A stretch of DNA of 64,000 nucleotides from Acinetobacter sedimenti (GCF_022601685.1 NZ_JAKUML010000004.1:1-64000); one strand, 5' to 3'; shown: positions 45,341 through 55,278, numbered from the stretch's first letter. Notes: a model not told the origin generated them from the letters alone. Program-made: numbers and translations.

Positions 45341-47491
45341 TTAGAACTGCGTAGAGAAACTTACCCCATAACGACGACCATCTAATACTTGCGCACCATC
45401 AGCATCTTCAGCTGTTTTATCAAGCAAGTTATATACGCCGAATTTACCTTTTAGATAATCCGTAAATGTATAATTAAAACCAACATCCATAAACGTATAC
45501 GCTGGTAGAGGATCAGACATACTTGAACGACCTAAGTATGGTGTCGTTTCACCACGATAATGTAAGCGCGTCCAAATATTTAAATCATCGTTGACTTCAT
45601 GATCAAAGGTCACATTGAATAAATGCTCAGGCATACCATTTAACGGCTGACCTTCAAAAGCACCTGATTTAATCTCAGTGTCAGTAAAAGTATAGTTCGC
45701 ACTTACCGTATCATAATCGCTAAGATTTGCCCCAAAAGTGACTTCAATACCACGCAACTCTGCTTCGTCAATATTTTCACGTGAGCTAATAAATGCAAAT
45801 GGAATGCCATTTTCAGAGCATGTCCAAGTTGATGCGTCATTACGATCGTAATCCGCATTCGTGGTTGAATCACATTCACGAATTTCTGAAATACGATCTT
45901 CAAACTTGGTGATATATCCTGTCAAAGATGCATTGATATAGTCATTTTTCCAATGGAACCCTAGCTCTGTCGATGTGCTTGATTCTGGTTCAAGATCAGG
46001 ATTGGCTTTAATGATTGCACGCCCTGTCGCTGTTGGTGAACCACCGCCACCTGTGACTTGGTAGAAACCATCGGTAACCGCACGAATATCCGGTTGCTTA
46101 TAGCCTGTAGACACGCCACCTTTGATGGTAAATTGATCGGTCAGGTTGTATACTCCATACATTCGTGGTGAAATATTTCCCTCATAATGCTCATCATAAT
46201 CATAACGAGCACCCGCAGTGAGGTTAAATTTGTCGGTAATCTGCCATGTATCTTCTAGAAATGCTGCAGCAGACCAACGGGTCAACTCACTAAACTCAGG
46301 CACTAGTGGGTTACGGTTGGTTGCCTTATCATTCAGACTTTCATCTTTATAGTAACTACCAAATGCCAGCGTATGATTACCCAAAGTCCAGTTCCATTGA
46401 CTGTTCGCAGTGATGGTTTCAAGTTCAATGCCTTTGGTGCCAACGACGGTATTTTCACGGTCTGGGTTTTTTGAATCCTCATACTGCACATATGAAGTGC
46501 TATCTAGCGTATCCGAATATTCGCCATGATGTGTCAGCGCATAGACACTACGAATACTACGACTTGATGATGAAGTACCTGTGTCAGCAACCGTTTTACC
46601 CGGAGTAGACTCACCGTCTTGATTAACAAAGTTGGCATCCAAAGCCAAATCATGGGCATCATTAATCACATAAGTCCATTTGGTATTTAAACTTTCTGTG
46701 GTGTGTCCACCAAAGCCATTGAGATAGCTATCTTCTTTACGTTCTAAACGGTTTAGGCCAATTTGCACGCCGAGCTTATCTGCAATAAGCGGTCCCGAAA
46801 GATAAGCTGACGTATTGTAGATATTACCTGCATTGCCATGATCTTGTAGCGTTGCACCAACCTCTACACTACCCGTCCACACATCAGAAACCTTTTTAGT
46901 AATGATGTTGATCACCCCACCCATCGCTTCCGATCCATACAAAGTTGATGCAGGACCACGAATAATTTCGATGCGTTCAATAGCAGCCATTGGTGGCAGA
47001 ATATTCTTCTCCATCCCATAATCATCGCCATTCGGGTTTGTATCCCGAGCAAACTGTCGCTTACCATCCACCAAAAACAAGGTGTAATCTGAAGACATAC
47101 CACGAATGCTAATTCCTTGCGAGTGATTACCACCAGTTACCACCACCCCTGGCGCATTACGCAAGGCGTCGGTAATGTCGTTATATTCACGCTTATCTAA
47201 TTCTTCTCGATCGATGACCGTAATTGACGCAGGTGCTTGAACCAAATCTTGTTCATAACCTGTAGCAGTGACGACAATGGTATTGAGCTTGACCACGTTA
47301 TCGGCTGTTTCAGAAGCATTCTCTGTTGTAGGCACTTTCTCTGTTGTTGAGCCATTCGCGTCATTTTCTGAAGCACTGGCTGCTGTTGTGGTGATACCAT
47401 CAACATTTTCTGCTGCATAGCTCGGTGCAGAAATAAAATAAGTCGCAGTAATTGCCAGTGCAAGTGCACTTTTGGAGAATTTCAACAACAT
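45341..47491 (-). CDS. TonB-dependent outer-membrane siderophore receptor
   Basis: Outer-membrane beta-barrel of about 716 residues that imports ferric siderophores with energy from TonB. From ATG 47491 it begins with a signal peptide (LLKFSKSALALAITATYFIS through PSYA), then a low-complexity Asn/Ser/Glu-rich stretch, then the TonB box region TIVVTATGYEQDL. The plug domain follows: YNDITDALRNAPGVVVTGG, GISIRGMSSDYTLFLVDGKR, IERIEIIRGPASTLYGSEAM. The barrel ends with the terminal Phe in VSFSTQF. The plug resembles CirA/FepA-type catecholate receptors. The ATG has GAAGGGTTATCTT upstream. Confidence 0.93.
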   Translation of the reverse strand: MLLKFSKSALALAITATYFISAPSYAAENVDGITTTAASASENDANGSTTEKVPTTENASETADNVVKLNTIVVTATGYEQDLVQAPASITVIDREELDKREYNDITDALRNAPGVVVTGGNHSQGISIRGMSSDYTLFLVDGKRQFARDTNPNGDDYGMEKNILPPMAAIERIEIIRGPASTLYGSEAMGGVINIITKKVSDVWTGSVEVGATLQDHGNAGNIYNTSAYLSGPLIADKLGVQIGLNRLERKEDSYLNGFGGHTTESLNTKWTYVINDAHDLALDANFVNQDGESTPGKTVADTGTSSSSRSIRSVYALTHHGEYSDTLDSTSYVQYEDSKNPDRENTVVGTKGIELETITANSQWNWTLGNHTLAFGSYYKDESLNDKATNRNPLVPEFSELTRWSAAAFLEDTWQITDKFNLTAGARYDYDEHYEGNISPRMYGVYNLTDQFTIKGGVSTGYKQPDIRAVTDGFYQVTGGGGSPTATGRAIIKANPDLEPESSTSTELGFHWKNDYINASLTGYITKFEDRISEIRECDSTTNADYDRNDASTWTCSENGIPFAFISSRENIDEAELRGIEVTFGANLSDYDTVSANYTFTDTEIKSGAFEGQPLNGMPEHLFNVTFDHEVNDDLNIWTRLHYRGETTPYLGRSSMSDPLPAYTFMDVGFNYTFTDYLKGKFGVYNLLDKTAEDADGAQVLDGRRYGVSFSTQF

Positions 47492-47653
47492 AAGATAACC
47501 CTTCAAATTAGTAAAAATTAAACGTTTAACTACAAAACATTGCATATACTATCAATTTTATCTACATTGTAAATATAAATAAGAATATTTATCATTTAGT
47601 TAATTATTACCAATAAACAATTGAGGTAGAAACAGTCAGTTATCGACCGACAT

Positions 47654-47678
47654 AAAAAAGACCACCGTAGTGATCTTT
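47654..47678 (-). terminator. nfuA terminator
   Basis: On the minus strand AGATCAC-TACG-GTGGTCT followed by a T-run lies about 30 bases after nfuA. Confidence 0.85.
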
Positions 47679-47706
47679 TATCGTTTAATTGTTTAAGCAA
47701 ATGGGC

Positions 47707-48345
47707 TTATTTCATGTAAGCACCGTCATTCTGCGTATGGTCGGTTTTATCAATCACACGAGCAAGCTCAGGAATGTGCGATTGTAACGTGGTTTCTACG
47801 CCTTGCTTTAATGTAAGGTCGATCGCTGAACAACCCTGACAACCACCACCAAACTGCAATACCGCTGTTAAGCCGTGCTCTTTATCCTCGAAAACTTCGA
47901 GCAGACTACAGTTACCACCATGACTTGCAAGCCCAGGATTAATTTCCGCTTGCAATACATAGGCAATACGCTCTTCAATCGACGCATCAGGTCCAACGCG
48001 CGGGACTTTTGAGTTTGGTGCTTTAAAGGTTAATTGACCGCCAAAACGATCTTTGTTGTAATCAATTACAGCGTCTTTTAGATACGGAATAGACGGCGTG
48101 TCGATAAATGCAGGAAAATCAGGATAATCTTGCTTGTAATCTGTTGGCACCACATCTTCGGGCGCACTATATGCCATACAGCATTCTGCACGTGCAGTTC
48201 CCGGGCTTTCAACAAAGATACGCACGCCAATCCCAGGAGTATTTTGCTTCGCCAATAAATCTTTCAAGTACTCCTGTGCCGTTGGGGTGATGATCATATT
48301 TGGAATTTGATCGGCATCAGTTGAATTTGTGGCTTGGTTAGACAT
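47707..48345 (-). CDS. nfuA: Fe/S biogenesis protein NfuA
   Basis: Iron-sulfur carrier that protects and repairs 4Fe-4S proteins in stress. The 212-residue protein has an N-terminal A-type-like domain (IIITPTAQEYLKDLLAKQ-like IPNMIITPTAQEYLKDLL) and a C-terminal Nfu domain with the cluster-binding Cys pair in FGGGCQGCSAIDLTL (about 170-184). Cys also occurs in RAECCMAYSAPED. The ligand motif CxxC is intact. It is monocistronic; a TonB receptor gene lies beyond its terminator. Confidence 0.94.
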   Translation of the reverse strand: MSNQATNSTDADQIPNMIITPTAQEYLKDLLAKQNTPGIGVRIFVESPGTARAECCMAYSAPEDVVPTDYKQDYPDFPAFIDTPSIPYLKDAVIDYNKDRFGGQLTFKAPNSKVPRVGPDASIEERIAYVLQAEINPGLASHGGNCSLLEVFEDKEHGLTAVLQFGGGCQGCSAIDLTLKQGVETTLQSHIPELARVIDKTDHTQNDGAYMK

Positions 48346-48510
48346 ACATCTTACTCCTAAAATTACTGCCTATATAATACAACATTTCGTATTTAAAGTT
48401 GAGTAAAACAGTCAGATTTAGGCGTGTGAATTAAACGATGGTCATAATAGGGAAAGCCTGTTATTCACATTTTAGATTGGCCTAAAAGCTTGAATGTGAA
48501 TTTTGAACAT

Positions 48511-48535
48511 AAAAAAACGCATCTTGATGATGCGC
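48511..48535 (-). terminator. Terminator of the smc-zipA unit
   Basis: On the minus strand GCGCATC-ATCAA-GATGCGT followed by T residues lies 20 bases beyond zipA. Confidence 0.87.
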
Positions 48536-48554
48536 TTTTAAGGGTTCGGCGTAT

Positions 48555-49712
48555 TTATTTCGATGATTTATATTCAATCACATAATGTCGCCAATGATCA
48601 CGCAATTGTGGTGTGAGTTCTAATGACTGCTCATCAAAGACTAAACCACCTATATCACGTGCCATCAAACCTGCAAGACTGACCATCATGTCAAAGCCTT
48701 GTACCGCATGGCTATTTGGTAGGGCTAAGAAGAAAGCTAAACCTTTGACTTCTTCGCTTGGTAAAGTTTCAAGATCAAATCCTGTTGGTGCACCATCATC
48801 ATTAATCCGCAGTACACTAAACATCAGTGGACTAACCGTTTCAGGATTTTCATAGCGATGGAAACACGACATTTCACCAAAACGTAAGCCATATTTTAAT
48901 AAAGTTTTCAGCGCACGATCACCCGACAAGGCACGTGTCGGATTTGGATAAAGATACAGTGCGATGAGTTGCTCTGCTTTTGCCAAAGCACTTTCTTCAT
49001 CATTGCGATATTGCTCACTCAAGTGTGCGTCTAACACATCACTTTCGCCCTGCCACTCTTCGATTTTTACTGTTTCTAACTGATCGTCTGATGTTGTATC
49101 TGTATCCGTATTTTCTTCAATGAAGTCATTTTCAACATTTTCTTTTTGCTGTGATTGCTCTACTTCGTCTTGATCTAGTTGTTCAATAAAGCGTTCGATT
49201 TCATCGGCTTTATCAGGTGCTACAGATGGATTGGTTGTAACGATTTCATCTGTCGTTTCTGTTTGAACTTCTTCAATTTCTACAGATTTGTTTGCATTTG
49301 ATACATTTTCCACATCATCAGGATCAGCAGAGAATAAATCTTGTTGAGTATTGGCACGAGTTGCGCTCGATGGTGAAGCAGTTTCCGCCTGCAATTTCTC
49401 GCCGTCTAATTCAAAACCATCCGCTTCTACAGTTTGCTTTGTATCTGCATGATTATCGGTATCTTGCGCATCGAAAACTTGTTCAAGGCTTTGCTTACGT
49501 TCTGCATGGTTTAATGATTGTGTATTCTCAACATTCGCTTGAGCATTTCGAAGATGGCGTGGTGTCACAGGCTGTTGGCTCTGTGCTTCGATCAACACTT
49601 CTGACGGTGTGTCGTCTGCTTGCACTTTGGGCTTTTTCAGGATTAAACGCAATCCGATAACCACCATCACCACAGCCACGATGATACCAACGATTTCCCA
49701 AAGTTGATCCAT
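48555..49712 (-). CDS. zipA: Cell division protein ZipA
   Basis: Anchors FtsZ to the membrane at the division site. The 385-residue protein has a single N-terminal membrane helix (WEIVGIIVAVVMVVIGLRLI), a long acidic Glu/Asp/Thr-rich linker that is probably disordered (about 45-245), and the C-terminal ZipA domain: ERFIEQLDQDEVEQSQ lies in the linker, and the FtsZ-binding domain ends AFFLALPNSHAVQGFDMMV and LGRDIGGLVFDEQS-like MARDIGGLVFDEQSLEL. It starts three bases after smc, in an operon. Confidence 0.93.
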   Translation of the reverse strand: MDQLWEIVGIIVAVVMVVIGLRLILKKPKVQADDTPSEVLIEAQSQQPVTPRHLRNAQANVENTQSLNHAERKQSLEQVFDAQDTDNHADTKQTVEADGFELDGEKLQAETASPSSATRANTQQDLFSADPDDVENVSNANKSVEIEEVQTETTDEIVTTNPSVAPDKADEIERFIEQLDQDEVEQSQQKENVENDFIEENTDTDTTSDDQLETVKIEEWQGESDVLDAHLSEQYRNDEESALAKAEQLIALYLYPNPTRALSGDRALKTLLKYGLRFGEMSCFHRYENPETVSPLMFSVLRINDDGAPTGFDLETLPSEEVKGLAFFLALPNSHAVQGFDMMVSLAGLMARDIGGLVFDEQSLELTPQLRDHWRHYVIEYKSSK

Positions 49713-49715
49713 GCT

Positions 49716-52700
49716 TTACTCCGTCATTCCGTATGCTTCTGCCTGCGCAAGGCTCACCGCCACAAGTTTTGAGCTTCCTGCCTCAGGCATGGTCACTCCC
49801 AAAAGGTCTGTTGCCATTGTCATGGCGAGTTTATTATGTGTAATGTAAATGAATTGAACCTGTTGTGATAGTTCTTTTACCAAATTACAAAAACGATTTA
49901 CATTGGCATCATCTAGTGGCGCATCGACTTCATCCAATACGCAAAATGGCGCAGGATTTAGACGGAAAATCGCAAAGACTAACGCCAAAGCGGTTAAGGC
50001 CTTTTCACCACCAGAAAGCAGAGCCAAGGTACTATTTCTTTTCCCAGGTGGTCGTGCCATCAGACGCACACCTGACTGCCAATCATCCTCTAAGCTCAGA
50101 CTCGCTTCACCACCTGTAAAGACTTTTGGAAATAGATCCTGTAGCTCTCGGTTGATTTGATCAAAAGTCTTCATAAACAATTGCTTGGTTTCTTGATCAA
50201 TGCTTTGCATCGCATCTTGCAGTTGTGCTACGGTCTGCTCCAAGTCTTGGATTTGATGATCGAGCTCATCGAAACGAGCTTGTTTTTCTTGCAGTTCTTC
50301 AAAGGCAACTAGATTGACCGCACCCATTTTTTGTAATTGTTGTTCGAGCTGTTCCAATTGTGCTTTGACTTGGGAAGTTTGCACAGTTTCATACAATTGC
50401 GAGCTATCTAATTTGGAAACATCAATCGCCTGTGCGCCAAGCTCTTCCAGTTGTGACTTGGCATGGTGCTGTTCAGTTTTATGTTGTTGCCATTGCAAGC
50501 GTGTATTTTCCAATTGATCACGTAAGGCTTGATCGTCTTGCTGTTGTTGTTGACGCAGATCGCTCAATTGTTGCTGTTCAGTTTGTAAAGTTGCAATCCC
50601 TTGTTGCCATGTCTGCCATGCTTTTTCCGATTGGTCTGCATCCGCTTGAGCTGTTGCAACATTGGCTTGGTATTTTTCTAAACCTGTTTGCAGGCGTGTG
50701 ATTTGCTGTCTTGCACCCAGTTGTTGTTCATCGAGCTGTGCCATCCGCTCTTGATGAAAATCTTGATCTTTATCCATCAACGCCAGTTTCGACTGCAACT
50801 GCTGAATGCTTTGCGTGGTGTCTTGCAGTTGTTTTTGATCGGCAGTGGACTGTGCTTGTAAATCGTGTAATTTCTGTTGATGCGTTGTCGCAAGCTCTTG
50901 CCCTGCATCAACTTGCGGTTGCATCTCGTTGATTTTTAACTCAAGCGCCACTTTGTCATATTGAATCTGCTCAAGCTCCGCTTCATCATCTTGCAATTGG
51001 AGTTGTAAAACATGCAACTGCTCTTGATATTGTGCGGTATTTTGCGCTTGATGTTCGATTTTGGCTTGTAGCTTGGTTTGCGTGGTGAACAATTGTTGCT
51101 GTGTGTTTTGCCACGTTTTCAGTTGTTGCTGACGTTCAAGTTGCGTAGTTTGAACATTCTTTAATTCGAGTATGACTTGATCAAGCTGCTGTTGAATCGG
51201 TTCGATTTGCTTTTGATTGTCCTGAAATTGGCTCTGTAAACTTTGCAAATGTTGATGATAATGCAATAGTCCTGCTTGATCTGGTGTATCGAGATTCAGA
51301 TTGATCCACCAATCTTGTGCAAGCCAATAACCATCTTTGGTGATGATACTGGTATGTGGTGCTAAGCGATTTAAATTTTCTTGCGCATCGGTCAAGGTTT
51401 TTGCAATATAAATCCCTTGCCACAGCGGATGAATCGTTGAAGAAATCCATGTGTTAATGGATTCTAAACCGTCAATTTTTGAAAAATCTAAATCTTTACT
51501 CAAAATAAGCTGACGTTGCCCTTGATATGACCAATCTAAATCATCGACCACATTGGCTTGTAACCATTTCGCCAAGACTTTTTCGATCAACTCACTATGC
51601 TGTTTACCTTGTTCAGTGAGTTGTAATTGGCTGAGTAATGGATGCTCGGCAGAATGTGCCGTATTTTGATTCAGTCCATTCAATAATTTTTCAGTTTGAC
51701 GAATATCGGCTTCAAGATTTTTATGGAGCAATTTGACGTGTTGCTGTTGTTGTTCCAGTTGATTTTTCTGCTGTTGCAACTGCTCAAGTTGATTTTGTTG
51801 TTCACTGTGCTTTCGCTGTTCATCGTCAATTTTAATCTGCACACTTGCCAATTCGATCTGTACATCATCGAGTTCTAGCTGAATCTCTTCATCTTGAGCT
51901 AAGTCCAATTGACTTTGCAGGTGTTGCGCTTGCTGTTCAGCACGTTGCCGATTTTTCTGCACCTGCTCATATTGATAGTGCAAGTGATTACGCTGTTGTT
52001 GCAGCTGATTTAACGATTGCTTGAGTTGATTGAATTCTTCGCCATGTTGCGTCATGCGCACTTGCAATGCCGATAAATCAAAACTGCTGTCTTCGCTCAA
52101 CTGCTGATATTCAGCCAATGCATCTTGTGCTTTCGCCAATTGCGTTTGCAGATTTTCACGCTCAGATTGTTGTTGATCGTATTGTAGTAAAGCACTTTGC
52201 TGTTGTGATTCCGCTTTAGCAATATTATGTTGTAATCGCTCGATATGCTGTTGATCTTGCTCAAGTTGCCAACGACTTTGTTGTAGTTTTTCTTTGGCAG
52301 ATTGCCATGCTTTTTGTAGTTGTTCTGACTGTGGGAGTTGCTGTTGCAGTTTTTGCTGTAATAAATGCGTTTCGATTTCTGTCTGTTCTAAGGCTTTGTG
52401 CTGTGTTTGATAGTTTTGATTCAGTGTCGCAAGTTGCTGTGCGAGCTTGGCAACCTGTTCGCCATGTTGATGAAATTGGTTTGACCAGAGTTGTACTTTC
52501 AGTTGATGTGCATCGGTTTTTAATTTTTGATACTTTTCTGCTTGTTCAGCTTGACGATTCAATGTCCTGATTTGTGATTTTAATTCAGAGGCAATATCGT
52601 GCAATCGAGATAAATTGTCTTGCGTATGTTCAAGATGTTGCAAGGTTTCTTTACGGCGTGCTTGGTAGCGTGAAATTCCCGCTGCTTCTTCGATAAAGAC

Positions 52701-53183
52701 TCGCATTTCTTCAGGTTTGGCATCGACCAGTCGGTTGATCATGCCCTGCTCAATCACCGCATACGAGCGAGGTCCAAGCCCTGTACCGAGGAAAATATCG
52801 GTAATGTCTTTACGGCGACAACGGGTACCATTAAGGAAATATTCAGATTTACCTTCACGGTTGACTTGGCGTTTTACACTAAGCTCAGTGTAAGCATTAT
52901 AGGCACCGCCCAATTTCCCCAAGGTATTCTCAAAACGCAGTTCGACACTTGCCACGCTATTCGGCTTACGAGATGAGCTCCCTGCAAAAATCACGTCTTG
53001 CATATTGCCACCACGAAGTTGCTTGGCACTGGACTCGCCCATCACCCAGCGAATGGCATCAATGACATTGGATTTGCCACAGCCATTCGGTCCGACGATA
53101 GCGGAGCGATTATCCTTAAAGTGCAAGGTGGTGCTTTCGGAGAAAGACTTAAAACCTGCGAGTTTTAGACTACTTAAACGCAT
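49716..53183 (-). CDS. smc: Chromosome segregation SMC protein
   Basis: Chromosome-condensing ATPase. The 1155-residue protein has the head motif NRSAIVGPNGCGKSNVIDAI (about 26-45) with Walker A, two long Gln/Leu/Glu-rich coiled-coil arms (about 170-500 and 670-980), a hinge around 505-660 (NGLNQNTAHSAEHPLLSQLQ region onward) and the C-terminal head with signature LLSGGEKALTALALVFAIF and Walker B FCVLDEVDAPLDDANV. The gene is between a GntR regulator and zipA on the same strand, 3 bases from zipA. ScpA and ScpB partners are not in the window. Confidence 0.97.
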   Translation of the reverse strand: MRLSSLKLAGFKSFSESTTLHFKDNRSAIVGPNGCGKSNVIDAIRWVMGESSAKQLRGGNMQDVIFAGSSSRKPNSVASVELRFENTLGKLGGAYNAYTELSVKRQVNREGKSEYFLNGTRCRRKDITDIFLGTGLGPRSYAVIEQGMINRLVDAKPEEMRVFIEEAAGISRYQARRKETLQHLEHTQDNLSRLHDIASELKSQIRTLNRQAEQAEKYQKLKTDAHQLKVQLWSNQFHQHGEQVAKLAQQLATLNQNYQTQHKALEQTEIETHLLQQKLQQQLPQSEQLQKAWQSAKEKLQQSRWQLEQDQQHIERLQHNIAKAESQQQSALLQYDQQQSERENLQTQLAKAQDALAEYQQLSEDSSFDLSALQVRMTQHGEEFNQLKQSLNQLQQQRNHLHYQYEQVQKNRQRAEQQAQHLQSQLDLAQDEEIQLELDDVQIELASVQIKIDDEQRKHSEQQNQLEQLQQQKNQLEQQQQHVKLLHKNLEADIRQTEKLLNGLNQNTAHSAEHPLLSQLQLTEQGKQHSELIEKVLAKWLQANVVDDLDWSYQGQRQLILSKDLDFSKIDGLESINTWISSTIHPLWQGIYIAKTLTDAQENLNRLAPHTSIITKDGYWLAQDWWINLNLDTPDQAGLLHYHQHLQSLQSQFQDNQKQIEPIQQQLDQVILELKNVQTTQLERQQQLKTWQNTQQQLFTTQTKLQAKIEHQAQNTAQYQEQLHVLQLQLQDDEAELEQIQYDKVALELKINEMQPQVDAGQELATTHQQKLHDLQAQSTADQKQLQDTTQSIQQLQSKLALMDKDQDFHQERMAQLDEQQLGARQQITRLQTGLEKYQANVATAQADADQSEKAWQTWQQGIATLQTEQQQLSDLRQQQQQDDQALRDQLENTRLQWQQHKTEQHHAKSQLEELGAQAIDVSKLDSSQLYETVQTSQVKAQLEQLEQQLQKMGAVNLVAFEELQEKQARFDELDHQIQDLEQTVAQLQDAMQSIDQETKQLFMKTFDQINRELQDLFPKVFTGGEASLSLEDDWQSGVRLMARPPGKRNSTLALLSGGEKALTALALVFAIFRLNPAPFCVLDEVDAPLDDANVNRFCNLVKELSQQVQFIYITHNKLAMTMATDLLGVTMPEAGSSKLVAVSLAQAEAYGMTE

Positions 53184-53223
53184 AACTTAAACATAATAGA
53201 TTGCAATGCACACTCACCCAACA

Positions 53224-53922
53224 TTACCGACGCGACCGTCTTGCCCACGCCAACTCGACCTGTTTCATTCGTGCCAAAGATTCGAGCACGAGATTGCGTA
53301 AGTGTCGGCAAAAATCATCCATAAATAAAGTGGCTTGTTGTGCATTTCTGCGCAAAATCGCATCAATCACCAATTGAAACAGCGCATACGCCTCTTGAAG
53401 CTCACGCTTAGCACTGTTCGAGGTGAGGTAATATGCCCGACGAATCGACGGTAGAATACTTTGATAAATATTACTCAGGTAAAAATTATCCATTTTTTGA
53501 TTATATGCAGTGAGGAATTCAAAAATCGCTTCATAAAATCCTTCAAAGTCGCCACTGCGCACAAGGACTGACAACTGATCAAGGAGCTTTTGCATCTCTG
53601 CTTGTTCAGCACTTTGCCACGCATCACTGATCTGCTGTACCAAATAACCAAGCACTAATAAACTGGTTTCAAATAGGTAATGAATTTGCCCACTCGACAT
53701 CTCGGATACGATCGCACCACGACGTGGAAAAATCTCAATCAAATAGGTGCGTTGTAACAATAGCAACGCCTCTCGTACCGAACCTCGACTGACATCAAGC
53801 TCAGTAGCAATACGCACTTCCTGAATTCGCTCGCCCTCGACCAACTCGCCAAGGATGATCTGCTCAGCAATGTGTTTTGCGATTTGTTCAGAAAGACCTT
53901 CCGAGGATTGACCGAGTTCCAT
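53224..53922 (-). CDS. GntR/FadR-family transcriptional regulator
   Basis: The 232-residue regulator has an N-terminal winged HTH: AEQIILGELVEGERIQEVRI then ATELDVSRGSVREALLLLQR (about 37-56) with the GntR turn, and a C-terminal FCD-type all-helical ligand-binding domain. FCD proteins sense small organic acids. It lies 40 bases upstream of smc on the same strand, so it may share the smc-zipA transcript; no obvious target gene is adjacent. The effector is unknown. The product is of normal length. Confidence 0.87.
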   Translation of the reverse strand: MELGQSSEGLSEQIAKHIAEQIILGELVEGERIQEVRIATELDVSRGSVREALLLLQRTYLIEIFPRRGAIVSEMSSGQIHYLFETSLLVLGYLVQQISDAWQSAEQAEMQKLLDQLSVLVRSGDFEGFYEAIFEFLTAYNQKMDNFYLSNIYQSILPSIRRAYYLTSNSAKRELQEAYALFQLVIDAILRRNAQQATLFMDDFCRHLRNLVLESLARMKQVELAWARRSRR

Positions 53923-54225
53923 AGCACCTCATTGATTACTTTTTTGAATTGCGCTGTATCGTCATGACCTTGAAAGCACTAGACAAAACAATATTTTTCT
54001 CGTCTAAGATTATTCCTTAAACTTTTATGAAATTCCAATCTTCGACATTTTGCACAACATATGCTTTATATTTAACCTACTCTTACATGACAATAGCACA
54101 ACTTTGTCTAACAATCTTTAGTGATCAAGACCGTTTATCATTTTTTTAATTCCTCTCATTATGACGCCTTGTTCAATTTTTGGATTTAATTTTACTTTAA
54201 ATATTTAACATTACTCGGATTATTT

Positions 54226-54369
54226 ATGAAAAACATCACATTGAGTATCGAATTTTGTTATCAGTATGATGATAAAATACAATTGTACATTTCATTCAAA
54301 TCATTAGATAATTATTGTATTAAAGCACTGGTCAATGCGGTTTATTTGATCATCCCTAGAGTGTATTGA
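54226..54369 (+). CDS. Possible small protein, 47 residues
   Basis: The frame from ATG 54226 runs 47 codons to TGA (MKNITLSIEFCYQYDDKIQL then a Tyr/Ile/Val-rich C-terminus). It lies alone in a 558-base gap, in front of a strong + strand terminator at 54395. No convincing ribosome-binding site precedes the ATG. It could be a small membrane-associated protein or simply the sequence of a small RNA. Codon bias cannot decide at this length. Confidence 0.35.
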   Translation: MKNITLSIEFCYQYDDKIQLYISFKSLDNYCIKALVNAVYLIIPRVY

Positions 54370-54394
54370 TTATTTTGAAAAGTTTTCGTTTTTC

Positions 54395-54426
54395 AACCTA
54401 GCCTCCCCAATGGCTAGGTTTTTTTT
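54395..54426 (+). terminator. Strong + strand terminator in the gap before TSUP
   Basis: AACCTAGCC-TCCCCAAT-GGCTAGGTT followed by T residues. The T-run exists only on the + strand, so something to its left must be transcribed rightward. Confidence 0.85.
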
Positions 54427-54480
54427 GCCTATTTTTTTAGAATCTAAGAAATATGAATCTAAAATTTACTTGGTCAATAA

Positions 54481-55278
54481 TTAGAAAAATCCTTTATACA
54501 CAAAGAATACACCTACCACCGAGAGCAAGCCTGCAAAACACTTTTTCAGCATTGCAGATGAGAGTTGGTGCGCCACTTTCGCACCCAGTTTTGCAGTGAT
54601 GAAACTCATGACACTGATGCCGATAAAGGCATAAATATGTACATAGCCCACTGCACCTTTGATTGGTTGGGTTTGCACACCAAACCACATAAAACCGAGT
54701 GCCCCTGCGATCGCAATTGGCAAACCGCACGCCGCCGAAGTTGCAACTGCATTTTGCATCACCACACCATGACGATTGAGATAAGGTACGGTTAAACTGC
54801 CACCGCCGATACCAAAGATCGCCGATGCCACGCCAATCCCTGCACCAGCACCGACTTGCGCCATTTTTGATGGCAATTTTGAGTTTGGGTCAATCTGTAC
54901 TTGCGCTGTACGAAACATGCGCCATGCAACCCAAAGTGCAAATAGTCCGATGATCAATTGCAAACCATGTGTCGGTAATAAATCGGCAATCCCTGCACCG
55001 AGAAATGCACCGATGACAAGACTCGGTGCAAGATTGCGAAAGACTTGCCAGAGTACCGCACCTTTTTTATGATGTGCAGACAAAGAGCTGATTGAAGTGA
55101 CCATAATCGTCGCTAACGATGTACCGAGTGCCATGTGCATGACGATCGAAGGGTCATAGCCTTGCTGTAAGAAAACAAGGTAAAGTATCGGCACAATGGT
55201 CAATCCACCGCCCACACCAAATAAGCCCGCAGTAAAGCCTGCCGCCGCACCAATCAATAAATATATGAGTAAAGTCAT
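54481..55278 (-). CDS. TSUP/TauE-SafE family permease
   Basis: About 265 residues, a membrane protein with eight predicted helices. The N-terminus [21 protein letters not shown] leads to GVGGGLTIVPILYLVF and the repeat GIGGGSLTVPYLNRHGVVM in the second half, the two GxGG motifs of the family. TSUP proteins are thought to export sulfite, sulfonates or organic acids; the substrate here is unknown. The start at 55278 is chosen because AAGGTTCGATCC precedes that ATG, and it shares CATG with the birA start on the other strand. Upstream of this start the frame does not look like protein. Confidence 0.85.
   Translation of the reverse strand: MTLLIYLLIGAAAGFTAGLFGVGGGLTIVPILYLVFLQQGYDPSIVMHMALGTSLATIMVTSISSLSAHHKKGAVLWQVFRNLAPSLVIGAFLGAGIADLLPTHGLQLIIGLFALWVAWRMFRTAQVQIDPNSKLPSKMAQVGAGAGIGVASAIFGIGGGSLTVPYLNRHGVVMQNAVATSAACGLPIAIAGALGFMWFGVQTQPIKGAVGYVHIYAFIGISVMSFITAKLGAKVAHQLSSAMLKKCFAGLLSVVGVFFVYKGFF

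Larger units (their letters stand above)
53923..54480. other. Long intergenic region, unassigned
   Basis: An AT-rich 558-base stretch between gntR (minus) and the TSUP gene. It contains the gntR promoter region, a 47-codon open frame and the + strand terminator at 54395. I recognise no known RNA family here. Confidence 0.5.

Noticed and set aside
50000..52600. Highly repetitive CAA/CAG/TTG-rich stretch
   Set aside because: This is the codon pattern of the Gln/Leu coiled-coil arms of SMC, not a tandem repeat or CRISPR array.
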